A stretch of DNA of 64,000 nt from Adiantum capillus-veneris (taxonomy: Eukaryota; Streptophyta; Polypodiopsida; Polypodiales; Pteridaceae): NCBI GenBank assembly GCA_014529385.2, contig CM043942.1:18923991-18987990 (forward strand). Direction: 5' to 3'. Positions 9,887-21,926 of this stretch are shown here, piece after piece. The position numbers and the translations under genes are program-made. The notes beneath the pieces are model-generated. The model saw only the letters and a list, made by a program, of their open reading frames with translations, was not told the DNA's origin and ran no database searches. Every line of letters starts with the position of its first letter. Positions within the stretch are counted from its first letter, which is position 1.

Positions 9887-12333
9887 TCAAGGTGTAGAGC
9901 TCGACATCTCAACACTAGGGACCATGTGTTGTGCTGTTTGTTCAAGAGGTGGGGCCGGCATCAAGGGAGGCACTCGAGGTGTGTCTGTCCATGCTAAGGT
10001 TGGTCTATTGGCCATCGCACGCTTAAATACTATGCAATCCTTAGCTTGATGACCATACCTCCCACATGCATTGCAATTCCCATTGAATTTTACTCTAAAA
10101 GTAGGGCATTCACTGGTACTATGTGGTCCATAGCATACTGAGCACCATTGTTGCTCCCTTCTTGGATACATATGATTGTTTTGTGGAGCACGATTGTCTC
10201 TAAGACTCTCTTGAATAGCCTTGGTGAGATCTGCTAAAGTCATCTCAGATATCTTTGGCTCCTTAGCAATAGGCTTTAGGGTCATTGGCTGATGGCCTGA
10301 TGCTTGCGAGCTAATAGATTTAGTCTCAACAGACACTCTTTCTCCTTGAATCATTAAATTATTCTCCAATTGGATCGCATTGGTGGTGACTGTTTCCCAA
10401 GTGGTGATACCTCTAATGACTAATCCATTGTAGATATCCTCATGTCGTAATCCCCTAATGAATCTATCAAGCAATTGGTTATTGTTGAAGCGCTCATTTG
10501 GATTACAACGAGAATTCAAATGCTTCAAGCAACTTATAAAGTCTCTCACCGACTCTCCTTCCTCTCGTTGGGCTTTCTAGAGCTGAGAGGCTACACCCCA
10601 AAGCACTCTCTCTCGTTGTATTCTTTTAAGAACAATCTCCTAAGAGTAGGGTAAATCGTTTTTTCTTCCACCCTTAGGGTTCTATACCAATCCCCAGCCT
10701 TTCCACTTAAGGTTAGGCTTAAAGCATTGCTCTTATGTAGGTCATTGTGTTCTCCTAGAGAATCACATATTTGTTCAAACACTTCGATATGCTTTCTCAC
10801 ATCCCCATCTCCACTAAATTTTTATGTGAGCTTGGCTATTTGTACTGCCTTACTTCTAGGCTCTCTATCACGTGTGTTACGCATATTCTCAGCAATAGAT
10901 CGACCAATAGCTTGATCAAATGTTGCCAAGTCACCTAAGTGAGCAGGCACCGTGGGTGAAGGTGCTCCAGAGACTACATGTGGAGTAGGTATTGGCATTG
11001 GGCTTCGCGCATTGGAAGCCCTTGGGTTCCACGTTGGGTACGATGTTGTGCCATGTGGTGGTCCATAGTTCATATGAGTGGCCCTAGGCATAGCAGACGT
11101 CGGATGTGACATGCTAATGCTAGCCAGTATAGTCACATGGAAATTAGAACTTGTGTATTGTCGTTGTGGAACGTAGGTAGTTGAAACAATGGGAGGGGTA
11201 GGGACTACATGAGTACGTGGACCCATAGGTGCATATGATTGGTTCGCACTTGTAGGTACTATTGTTGCAGGCATTGAGCTACCATGTAGCGGTGCTTTAC
11301 TAACAAACGAAGTCCATGGCGTGTTTCTTGGCATGCCCATCATTGGGGTAGGCATGGTAGCCGTGGTGTCATCAAGGGAAAGATGAGCTAGACTTGGAAA
11401 AGTAAAGCTATCACTTGTGGGCTCAGATTGCATTGAGACCCCTGGCAAAACAACATATGGGGGATCGATGGGACTCACTGGGGGAGTCTCCATTTGTGAT
11501 AGAGTGGGTTGTTTCTCTTTGCCCGTGTCTAAAAATCGCATAGGACCCGTCGAAGGTATGTTTATTCCCCGATTTTGCCTCTCGGACTGGATAACCCTAT
11601 GCATGACATTGCAGATCATGCGTTGTTGTTCCTCTAGACTAGTGGCACTAGATGTAGATTGTACAACTTCTAACCAACCCACATGGTATGTGTATCCCAT
11701 GTATAGGTCGGTCAAAGTCTCCGTGTGTAGGTCATATTCCCAATTTTCATTGAGAAATACCCCGTCCAAACTTGGTCTACTAGAGGGTTGTCGTGAGGTG
11801 GATGCAATGTTGCTTCCCGTGTTTTGACTTTTAGTCACCGCTACCTTGGAGGCAACTCTAGAAGGTGGTAGCTCGGTAAGGCCCTCATTAAATGAGGTAG
11901 GTAGAATGTCCAAGTGGACACTCTGAGGGAGTGTGGGGTCTATAGGAGATGTGAATGGTGATTCTACTTCCCCACCCCCTTCGTTTACTTCACTAGCCGT
12001 AGGTTCAGAGCGCGTAGCTCTACTAAAAGTTTCCATCAAACGGCTAAAAACACTAGTTCCAAGTTGCTGGGCCCAGCTAGGTACGGTTTCATTTGTTCCC
12101 CCGGGGCTTTGTGTAAGATGCTCTTCCATAATATCGTAGTCAGAGGAAGAGTCGCTAGCCGCTATATTTGGGTCTTGGGTTGCACTACCTTGGGTCCCCG
12201 CCGAGGGCGTAGACCCTAGCGTGGAAGGATAGTGAGTACCCCCGTAAATCGAAGCACTAGCTAGTTGTTTGGACTCTAGCACACGACCAGAGCATAGATA
12301 CATGTGCTTTGGGTGCCCTACAAGTGTCGGCAA
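9887..12333 (-). pseudogene. gag: Decayed Ty3 gag with long N-terminal extension
   Basis: Three minus-strand pieces make one Gag. 12333-10822 is a 503-codon Pro/Ser/Thr-rich region beginning MPTLVGHPKHMY and ending in TAA just before KFSGDGDV. The same frame continues at 10821-10591 with a Retrotrans_gag core (LTLSGKAGDWYRTL). A frameshift near 10610 and an in-frame TAG then precede 10549-9887, which has ESVRDFISCLKHLNS and the zinc knuckle CNACGRYGHQAKDC. A second Cys cluster (CSVCYGPHSTSEC) lies before the knuckle. Protease, RT and integrase do not follow; the older copia LTR begins about 150 bases downstream. The long proline-rich N-terminus is larger than a usual Gag and may be a separate upstream domain of this lineage. 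Confidence 0.8.
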
Positions 12334-13090
12334 GTACCCTCAAAGGTTACTGGCTTTGTTTTGTGGGTGTTTTGCACCCTGTTTCCTACTTGATTTTTTC
12401 TTGTTTTTGATGTTTTTTGAATGTTTTTTAATGTTTGATTTTTTTAATTAAAGTGTGTGATAGCTCGAAACGAGCGTATCACTTAGAGGGTCGCTGTGTG
12501 CTTTACAACACAATTTTCGGGCATCTGACGTTCCGTTGGTCCTTAAAAAATCGATTTTTAGCTACGTGTGAAGCTAAAATTCGTTTTTTTTAAAGGAGAC
12601 TGAGACCTAAGCCTGAGCGTGAGCTTGGGCTTGGGTCTGGGAGATATTCCCGATCCCGGTCCTACCTTTAAATTTTTTTTAAAAGTTTTTTTTTTAAAAA
12701 AAAGGATAAGGTCGCCGCGGCCTGCGCGAGAGCACACACACACTCTATCTACCTACTTCTAACTCATACACCTACTCTTACACACTAACACACTCTATTA
12801 ACTCTCACTAATCTACTTCCTACTTACTGTACACAGAAAACTAACTGCCATAATACACAGAGAATAAACACAGAACCTTTGAAATCTCCATTAACAAAGA
12901 AAACTAACTACCTTAATACACAGAGAAGAAACACAGAACCTTTGAAAACTCCATTAACAAAAAAAACACCCAATATAACACCAAATCCCTCTTCTCAACA
13001 CACACACGCACACTCTTTCCCTACCTTTCCTATAATTGAAATTGCACCACGGAGAAGCACAGAGTGCTACTCGAGCTTAATGCACGGCAT
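12334..13090 (-). other. Leader of the Ty3 element
   Basis: About 750 bases lie between the primer site and the gag start. They hold A/T homopolymer runs near 12667-12702 and a pair of near-identical segments (about 12850-12900 and 12905-12955, each with CACAGAACCTTTGAAA). No coding region is supported. Confidence 0.5.
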
Positions 13091-13108
13091 TCCCCGGCAA
13101 CGGCACCA
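13091..13108 (-). other. Primer binding site, tRNA-Asp type
   Basis: The minus strand reads TGGTGCCGTTGCCGGGGA. It differs at one base from TGGCGCCGTTGCCGGGG, which as I recall it is typical of plant Athila/Tat-type Ty3 elements. It lies four bases inside the presumed LTR edge at 13113. Confidence 0.75.
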
Positions 13109-13112
13109 AAAA

Positions 13113-13340
13113 TGTGCGCGTATGTCGCACGTGTCAATGCAAGGAACTTGCCGATACACCGTGTGAGAGCCACAAATGGCTCCAAGCACACAACAAGCCT
13201 AAACTAGTAAGCTCAAAGAAGGCGATGATGTGTCACTTACCGCTCTACGCTTGCTTCGTGGAGGATCCCTCGCCACGAAGAAGACGGAGCCGCCGCTTTG
13301 CCGCGCTCAACCGCTTTGCCGTCGTCGCAATGCTCGATCG

Positions 13341-13410
<70 letters not shown>

Positions 13411-13640
13411 CGCTCGCATACACACACACACAAGGAGATAAAGAAGAAGAAGAGGGAGATGGAGATGGAGCAAGAGCACTCTTCTATTGCACAAATGAGA
13501 GAATGAGTGAATTTTAGGTTTAGTTGACTTTTATATGAGCTCGCGCCATTCACAGTTGGGCGCCCATGCTTAGCCAACTAATCCCTTGAATGTTCCAGTT
13601 AGAGTGCGCCTCTCATCGGCGATCACTCTTACTCTTTTCT
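13113..13640 (-). repeat. LTR of the Ty3 element (outer end not fixed)
   Basis: The inner edge is set by the primer site; plus-strand sequence starts TGTGCGCGTA at 13113. On the minus strand a TATA box (CATATAAAAG) lies at about 13528-13537. Downstream of it the transcribed part contains (CT)32 at 13343-13406. The outer end is unknown and the end coordinate is approximate. Confidence 0.5.
13343..13406. repeat. (CT)n microsatellite
   Basis: About 32 uninterrupted CT units inside the Ty3 LTR. Overlapping Ser/Leu and Arg/Glu repeat ORFs on both strands are products of this tract, not genes. Confidence 0.95.
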
Positions 13641-13923
13641 ATTGGACCGACAAGCCTGGTACCTAACTCTACCAAATAAATAATACAATGTCAGCAGTAG
13701 GTTAGAACGTCCATCGTAGGTGATAGGGTGTCCGTGAGCCGTGAGGGTTAACAGTAAACAAGAGCAACCATCGTAGGAGCAGAGTTGTTTCTTTACATGC
13801 CAATGTCCTAAACCCTTCAATCATGAAAAAAAAGCCCTCTCATTGCTCGACAAAGTCATTCAAAAACTCGTGGCCCATACTACTGGGTCTGTGCTCTCAT
13901 TAACGAGAATCTCCGTAGATCCG

Positions 13924-13926
13924 CCC

Positions 13927-13957
<31 letters not shown>

Positions 13958-13959
13958 AA
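13924..13959. repeat. Poly-C/poly-A junction (C24 A12)
   Basis: 24 C directly followed by 12 A. It is one of four long G/C homopolymers in the window (also 18821-18836, 39203-39232 and 53244-53268). Confidence 0.9.
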
Positions 13960-14930
13960 CGCGCAATATTTCGTCTCTCTCTTTCCCGCCTGGTGCGCCA
14001 TCGCTCTGCATCTAAGGACCCTCTTTGCCCTGCAGCTCCAATGGAAACCGCCCTCCACGATGCGCCCAATTGTTGGAGAAACCAGGCACTTGCGCCGATT
14101 TGCAGCTGTGACAGGCCAACGGAGCACACCATTCCTTCCATAATGCCTTGCGCATGAGACAAAGAGACACACCCGTTACACTCAACACGCGCACACACAC
14201 ACACAGACCCGGATACTGTCTGGATTTCGCAATCTCATGCACAAGCAAATATCCCACTCTCTTTCTCTCTCTACGCTGCTCTCAACACTTGTCACCTCCA
14301 TGCTCGATTAGTGCCACCCGGCCACCGTCACGTCATCTTTTCCTTGCCTTTTCTCTCGCCTCACTCGACAGTCGAGGAATCTTGCTTGATTCTTTTTAAT
14401 GAGACCTGCTAGCAAAATTGGGCACGTCTACTAGGATGGTTATTTGGGGGGAGGATTTCATCACTAACTATATTTTTTTTTTCTTCTCACATGCATATGT
14501 AAGCATTTTTGTTGCATTGTGATGTGCCATCTTACTTGAGTGAGATTCCTAAGCACCCATTTATTGATTAGTGCGGTCAAGGTGTGATGACTAATTTTTC
14601 TACGCCGAACTATCAAGAACTTTGATATAAATTGAATGATCCTCGGATTTTTTTTCCCTAACTTGAGTGGTTTTACCGGTATTATGTAAAGAACAATTAC
14701 GCTAATTTCAAGAAGCAGAGATGTCAAAAAATGCTAACATGTCAAGCCACCAAAGACCTAGATGGTGCCCTAACTCTAGCCAACTTGCACATCCCAACCA
14801 AGGGGCCTAACCCTAGCACAAGCAAAAGAAGACAAAGTTCTCATCAATTTATTGATCCTCGTTGAGCCCATGGGTTAGGGTTAAAATTCTAACCCACAGC
14901 AGCTTATGGAACCCTTTTTTTATGGTGCCT

Positions 14931-14934
<4 letters not shown>

Positions 14935-15018
<84 letters not shown>
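14935..15018. repeat. Compound (CT)n(CA)n microsatellite
   Basis: About 16 CT units run straight into about 26 CA units. Confidence 0.95.
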
Positions 15019-15020
<2 letters not shown>

Positions 15021-15501
15021 AGTGAAGAACTTGCATAAAACATGTTGGCATAGCAGTGTTCGAACACCAGCAAATTACCAAAGTTAATGACATGGTGTTA
15101 TTGTACAGACAATTCCTGAGAGGGCGCTAGCTTTTGGGGACTAAATACTTTTAAAGCTTGATGCTTTTCATGTGCGTACTTTTGATAGCCAAGGGTCTTT
15201 AAATATGTGCTAAGGTTCACCCCTGACATCCTACCATGTGTGTAGAGGCGTTCTACCAAAGTTGTACCATGTTGAAGCGATATAAAGAAATACTAAAAGA
15301 GGGGTCACAATTTGAGGATAGTGCTCTCTTGGGGTGCAACTCAGCTACTCCGTGTCTCATGTGCAATATGTCTCTTCCAATTCGGTAGTTTTGAAGCGTC
15401 TAACGTCTTTTCAGTATGGTCCTTTATGTTGGCACATGGTGCCCTCCCATCACAACACCCCAAGCAAAGATCAACTGTAACACACGTGAGAAACTTCAAA
15501 T

Positions 15502-15504
<3 letters not shown>

Positions 15505-15543
<39 letters not shown>
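15505..15543. repeat. (GA)n microsatellite
   Basis: About 19 GA units. Confidence 0.95.
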
Positions 15544-15546
<3 letters not shown>

Positions 15547-16359
15547 AGAGAATCGACATGGCACAATGTAGTTCCATTCCCAAATGCATTGGCCCCAAAG
15601 ACTGGTGCCCCTTCTCGGTATTTCTTTATTATTGTGCTTCACAAGGTCCAATTTCCAAGGGTCGTGCTCTTCTCAATGCTCCCAAGCTAATTTGAGGAGA
15701 AAAGAAGTCTTGAGCACAATTATAAAGGCCCTTATGAAAATCTTCTGACTCCAAAAGCAAGTGCCCCATAGGTCTATCCGTATTGGCTGCCACAAGTCAG
15801 CATGGCTTCCCTAATTTCCACTGCAAATCATTGGGTAGTCCATAGAAACCACCACATCATCATCTTTACACAATTCACGCCTTGTGCTTTATTTTAAAGG
15901 ATTTTAGGCCCCTCGATTGAGTTCTTCAAGTTGGAAGGGTTAGGCTTTTAAGCCATTGTGTGACCACACCGATTTACGGGGGCAACCCCCAAGCATAGTA
16001 GCCATGAACTTTCACTCAAAAAGTTTCGTGTGGAACGAGTTTCAAAATTTCTGAACAGTTTCGCTAGACTATGAAATGCCACTATAGAATTTTTTCCACC
16101 AACCATGAATAACAAACCATAAACATAGTGCATACACATAGTGCATACTACCCATTGGCACACAAACCCACTCTGAATGACAAAAGGGAGAGTTAAAACG
16201 TACTTTGAAGTTCAAAACTTAAACGAGAGTAATATACATATCATAACTCATGCTTTGGGAAGAAGTGAAAAGAAGTAGGGTAAAGGGGTCAGTAGTAGCG
16301 AGACCATCACCAAAAGGAACTGGTATGCTAATGAGAATTACCCTGGGTTTGCTCAGATG

Positions 16360-16850
16360 AGGCTACAGAACCTTCATACATTGATGAACCAATAAAGAAG
16401 CATCACACAATGGATGAAGATATGCTCATGCTCATAGCAAATCAAATCTACAAACCTAGAGGATATTCTCCTAAGAAAATATAGCCAAGGGGGGCACAAC
16501 AAGCTGCTCAACTGAAAGGTCCTTGCTATGAATGTGAAGGTAATAATTGGGTACAAGTTCGTCCACACAAGGGTAAGCGAACAATGTTTTTTGAAGTGCT
16601 AGGACCCTTAGAGGCTCTACTACAAACCTATGAGGCAAGACTAAAGACCAACCACACTTTGGAGCAATGATGTTTGAAATATCTGCATCCTGAATTTGAA
16701 ACAAAGCGATTAAAAATGTGCAAACAGCTCATAGAGATCATTCAATCTCTAATGATGTCAAAAAAATACAAACATCCCCAGTCAAGAGAGGTGATGACAC
16801 ATCCAAAGGAGAGGGACTATGATGGGTTAGTTGATGTGGAAGAATAGTCC
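16360..16850 (+). pseudogene. Decayed zinc-knuckle ORF (gag-like)
   Basis: A plus-strand frame reads MDEDMLMLIANQIYKPRGYS, then a stop, then GPCYECEGNNWVQVRPHKGK. This resembles a CX2CX4HX4C knuckle in which the last Cys has changed (CYEC.GNNW...R). A further open segment with a later stop runs to about 16850. It looks like the zinc-knuckle end of a Gag or a gag-derived gene. No capsid core is recognised upstream, so assignment to copia or Ty3 is open. Confidence 0.4.
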
Positions 16851-16960
16851 CTAATCACCAATGATTAGTATTAAGCTATGGACTTTGGAAAGTGAAGTCT
16901 TAGATTAATCACGGTGTTAGGGTTAGGGTTAGATATATGGAGATTAGGATTAGGTTTGCT

Positions 16961-16965
<5 letters not shown>

Positions 16966-17013
<48 letters not shown>
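16966..17013. repeat. (GA)n microsatellite
   Basis: About 23 GA units with a single CA interruption, just after a short GGGTTA triplet run (16917-16935). Confidence 0.9.
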
Positions 17014-17283
17014 TATAGACACAGTGATAATAGCTCAAAGTGCAAATAATTCATTAGAAAACTCTCTCTCAAATAGGTTTGGTGCTTTACAATCATTGGC
17101 TAGAGAGGTTGCACCCTCTTGATATTGGACCATCTCATCATCTAATTTTTCCTAGGTGGCTAGAGGTCATTCCCATATGATGCTACAAGTTGGGCTTACC
17201 CTAACAATCGCCCCTTGAAGCGAAACTTGGGGTTTACAAAGACTTCATGTGTTTGTTATGTCCCGATGTACACGTAGGATAGC

Positions 17284-18350
17284 ATGATTCATCTACCCAA
17301 TACATCATGGCGGTTCTCACTAAATTTAGCACATCACAGTTCTCAAACAGATACATCGTTGTCGTGCAGCTTCGCTCCCATGCTAAGAAATATACCAGAA
17401 AAATGGACGACGAGCTTATTTGAAGCTTACTTGATTAATGATCAGTGTTCAGAGCTTGGTAACATGCTATCTTTACGGTTAATGTATGCCAGATGCGGCT
17501 TTAAAGGGCCAACAGATGTCTTAATGATGCTAAAAAAGAGTATGCTTGAAGTGAGCACATATGGGAGATTATGATATGGAACTGTAGTGCTTGAAGTGCC
17601 CTACCGGCCTGTCTTTACGGCTCGTCGATTGGAGCTACGGTGCAAAAGTTATGGCAGTTTGAAGTTTAAGTCGATAGCAGATCCATACCGGATTGGGCAT
17701 TGCAGCTGAAGGATCGAAGATGAAGTGAATACATGGGCCTCAAGTGCTCACTTTGTGGAGCGCGTCGGTTTTTTCAGATCAGCAATCGGAGTTCTAGTTG
17801 TCAAGTTGTTACCAGTTTAAGTTTTCCCGGGGACGAGTTCCCTGCAAGGTCGGTTGCCTTGGTCAATGTACCATCTATGAATTTTACAGGCTCAACAGGG
17901 TTTGTATGTGTTCTATGCAGCTTGAGAAGTCTACAAAAATTTACGGCTCGTCAGACAGAGTCCGGATTGATGATATAATACGGCTTGAGGCCGATGTCAA
18001 TTGCTGTCACTGCTGAGCTGGATAATTTTTGGCATCACCCGAGAAGCTGATACAAGCAAACTGAGTGTGAAGAGAATGCCTTCCGGCGCATGCAATCACC
18101 TATACCTGCATCTTAAAGGCATGTGACATTATACGAGATGCGCTAATATGGACAGTAGAATTCACGATGATATTGTTAGTCAAGGGCTGCTTTGGCTGGT
18201 ATGTCACACTGAACAATGATTTGTCCGATGCGTATACCAATTGTGGCGCCTTTACGAAAGCATGAAGTGTATGCCTAATGTGGTGCCGTTACAAAAGCAC
18301 GAAAAGCTCTTGATGATCTCTTTGTCCAAAAGGTCATCTCTTGATACGGG
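17284..18350 (+). pseudogene. Decayed PPR gene
   Basis: Scattered plus-strand fragments match the pentatricopeptide repeat pattern of plant organelle RNA-binding proteins: SLRLMYARCG (about 17470-17500), AITYTCILKAC (about 18090-18125), IHDDIVSQGLL (about 18160-18195) and NNDLSDAYTNCGAFTKA (about 18210-18262). The fragments lie in different frames with stops between them, so several indels have accumulated. The same phrases (ITY.CILKAC, IVSQGLL, MYA.CG.L.KA) recur in the minus-strand PPR pseudogene at 51.7-53.1 kb, suggesting a common parent family. Start, end and any targeting peptide are not recoverable. Confidence 0.6.
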
Positions 18351-19269
18351 CAACAGAACCCATGATGAGATTGGTCAATAGGGGCTGCCAGAGAAAGATG
18401 AGGCCGGTGCTAGGCATTTCCTTGGTTGACATGTAAACTATGAAGCAAAGGCCTCCCATAAGCCTTAAGCCGGTCGCCCAAGGGGATGGCCCAAAAGGTG
18501 GCCGCCCAATATAAACTAAGGCTGCCCACCAATTTTATTTTTTTTTATAAAAGCTTATGAGTGTGGGTGGACAAAGGAAAAAAGAAATGGGGATATGGCG
18601 GCAGACAACGAGCTGGCGCAAGCAGGGGAAGAAGAGGTCGCGCCAGCCGCTATGGTGTGTGAACGGCGACGAGCATGAAGACATTTTCGCTCAGCTGGCC
18701 TTGGCATTTCATTTCGGACCCAGTCCTGCCGGATTTGGTGCAGTAGGAGATCGAGCATGCCACATCATCACTCCCGCTTCCCACAGCCCTAGCAATGACG
18801 GTGCCCTGGTCGCTGGGGGTGGGGGGGGGGGGGGGGAGCTATTTTTAACGAAGTGAGCGTGAAAAGGATGGAAACGAAAGGAGCATGCAAGGGTTACGAA
18901 GAAGGAAAGCATAATAAGAGGAGGGCTCTCTCTCTCAAGCCACAGGGAGGAGGAACGAGTGTTAAGCGAGGGTTATCAAGGCAAAGAGGGGAAGAAGAAG
19001 CAAGGATGGGTCTCTCTCACTCTCGGGCTTGAGAACCAAAGCGGGTCTCTCTCTCTCTCTCAAAAGAGGAGTAAAGGAAGTGAAGGCTCTGTCTCGCTCT
19101 CGTGCTTGAGAAGCAAGGCAAAGCAAGGCGATAACATGCTGGAGAACCAAAGCAAAGGGCTCTCTCTCCCATTTGGAGAACCAAAGCAAAGGCTCTATCA
19201 CTCTCTTCCTCGGTTAACAAAGGAAGAAAAGGTTATTGGAGGCAACAAAGAGAAGGAAGGGCATAGCGA

Positions 19270-19279
19270 CTCTCTCTCT

Positions 19280-19345
<66 letters not shown>
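19270..19345. repeat. (CT)n microsatellite
   Basis: About 76 bases of CT with two CC interruptions near its start. Confidence 0.9.
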
Positions 19346-19349
<4 letters not shown>

Positions 19350-20717
19350 GCATGAGCAAAGGATAGGAGGATATACTAAAGAAAAGAAAGGCGGGAAGAG
19401 CTCGGAGGCATGAAGAAGAAGAAGAAAAGGGTTTCTCTCGCTCTCTCTCTCTCTCGTCCTCAGTTAGCAAAATAAGGGGGGCAATCTCTCTCCTCTCTCT
19501 TGTGCTTGAGCAAGAACGGGAGGAACGGTAAGGCAGAAAGAAGAGTAGAGGGCGGAACTACATCCACAACCCAAGAAGGAGTTGGGGTAGAAGTCATAGA
19601 AGCTGAAACCGGAGTCGGAGTCTAAGCAGAAGTCGAAGCCGGAAGGCTAACAAGGGAGCTCTTGGCTTGGTGAGGCAATGAGAGGTAAGCCATGGGAGCA
19701 AGTTGATTAGAGAAGAAATTCAAGGCTTGTGAGCAGCAATTAAGGCAAGCAAAGCACACAAAGAAGGACAGTTGAAAATAATTGAAGCATGATGATTGAC
19801 ATGGTGAACTTAAATTAAAGTTGCAGAATCCAAGGGGGCAGTTGAAGCAGGTAAAGTGACATTCAAAAGTTTCCATCACCATCATCAGTCTGAAGATTAA
19901 TTAATTGTTTTATTAAGCCCCTGTGTCGTTAACGGCCCGATTAATCTTTGTAAAGGGAGCTTAAACTCCTATTTACCATTGATACAAGTGTTGGTGTGGC
20001 TAACAGCCCGCCTTGGCTACCGATTACATTGTATTCAAAGATTGAATTGATTAATTGAATACTACGGTGATTGCCAAAGCCATATGCATATGTTTTTCTT
20101 GTTCTCTCTCACACCTCTCACAGCCAGAGGCCCGGCGCCTTCGCGGCCCACGTTTCGAACACATGTCCCCCGACATCGTGGCGATTCTCAATGGATTCAG
20201 TGACCATGATTCAATGTCCCATGATACATCATAGTAGTTCTCTGCCGGACTCATCGCTATGGTTCACGAGGGAGACTTAGGTTCATTAATGACCTAGGTA
20301 ATACAAATTTGTTCATTCATTCATTTTTTTGTGTAGTCATTGATCCGTTTTGTCGAGGATGAGGCCTTCATGGCTAATGTTACAAAACATACACACATTG
20401 TAAATGCATTGCTCATCATATGTGTGCTCATGATTATGGGCGGTCTTACCACAGAATATGTTTCTGGGAAGTGTCTAAAAACCCATGTACATGTGTGCAA
20501 GGTGCCTTTATGCATGTATGTTGCATACATATAGTAGTTATGCATTAATATAAATGCGCAGGGGGTCCACCTCAAAATATGTAGGTGTAGCATGTGAGTT
20601 CATCCATAGGGGTTTTTTATATATCAAACAGTTACATATTTACACTTGTGTGTCATATAAAGAGGTGTTACTCTTCTTCTTTATTTTCCCTTTAGCGTTT
20701 TCTTCTCTTTAAAGTGC

Positions 20718-20718
20718 C

Positions 20719-20771
<53 letters not shown>
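20718..20771. repeat. (CT)n microsatellite
   Basis: About 25 CT units with one TTT interruption at the start. Confidence 0.9.
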
Positions 20772-20774
<3 letters not shown>

Positions 20775-21926
20775 GTTATATCCATCCTTCCTAACTAATA
20801 CTATTGCACATCTATGTGCTTTGTCATTGCCTGTTGTTACGTGCTATAGACTAGCGCATCGTTTTTGTTGTTGTTTAAGAAATCTTTGAATTAGGAATAC
20901 CTTTTCTTTTTAAAGCCAATAGGAATACTTTTAACTTTTTTTGCAAAACTCACATTTTTTTTGTTATTTCACATTGCTTGACACGTTTCTCAAAGTTTCT
21001 TAGTTGAAGAAACAAGTTTCTCCTCCAAAGCATATATTTAAAGGCCCTAAGCCAAAAATCAACTACCCAAAAAGCTAGTACTTCCAAAAGCTTCGTTATT
21101 AAAATCAAGCGTCCAAATCTGCCACTATTTATAAGAGCCACATCATCTCTACCACACAATTTTACCACATCATGTCTTTGACCAATAGGATTTGATGCCA
21201 AATCACCACTTTTTGTGTCTTAGGCATAACGTGTAAATGTCTTTTGGTATGTATATTATTTTCACTTTATTCATTATCTTCTTCTCAAGTTTTGCAAATA
21301 CCTACAATCAAGGAAGATTGCTTTGATTTTCCTTGATTGCTTTGATTTTCAAGGATGGTAGAGAGGTTTTGTCACGTGTGCATTGCACTCAAGCCACGTG
21401 GACAAGCTTTTGCTATAGTTCTGGCCACTCTTAGTTTAGCTCAGGATCTAGCATGGCACTTTGTGAGCCTCTAGCAGAACATGCATGTTTACGTAGGTCA
21501 TAGTTGCATACCTTCTTGTGCAAAACATAGTCAGTTCAGCATAAAGGCATAGCAAAAGTCTCTTAAGTCACTTATTAATAAGTGAATTTTTAGCATTATT
21601 TGGTAAAATCGCAGAGTGTAAAGGAATAGTTCTCGACCCAGCATTAATGTGCTGTATAAGTGAGATGTATGGAGAGGCCTTTAGTCTCTTTGATCTCTCA
21701 GATTATTCGAGTTAAGGTCTCAGTGCCACATGAGATTATTTGAGCCAACTGCTTTCCCGCTTGTGGTCGAGGCACATAATCAATATCCTTCATGCACAAT
21801 TTATGGGATCTCCCTCGAGACAGATATGCTTGGCTATCCCTTGAGTCATCCCGACAGTTAGCGATATAAGGGATATAGGATGCTGGTATGTGTAGATGAC
21901 ATCATGCTTTCAATCAAATGATTTCA

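Larger units (their letters stand above)
13641..16340. other. Non-coding stretch with several microsatellites
   Basis: No gene is supported. It holds the C24/A12 run (13924-13959), (CT)n followed by (CA)n at 14935-15018 and (GA)n at 15505-15543. A short minus-strand open segment around 15670-15850 (GFYGLPNDLQWKLGKP) looks protein-like but is not recognised. Confidence 0.5.
18460..21900. other. Non-coding stretch, repeat-rich
   Basis: No gene is supported. It includes G16 (18821-18836), long CT tracts at 19270-19345 and 20718-20771, a region of interspersed CTCTC/GAAAGG words (18930-19500) and unremarkable AT-rich DNA. Sequence from about 21600 onward resembles LTR or untranslated retroelement DNA but no ends were fixed. 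Confidence 0.5.

Noticed and set aside
13230-13577. Ser/Leu and Arg/Glu repeat ORFs on both strands
   Set aside because: They are translations of a (CT)n microsatellite; the same applies to ORFs at 15504-15598, 19198-19470, 33875-34183, 37844-38501, 39796-40350 and 49933-50358.
16917-16937. GGGTTAGGGTTAGGGTTA as telomere repeat
   Set aside because: Only about three units of TTAGGG; the usual plant telomere is TTTAGGG in long arrays. More likely chance or LTR sequence.
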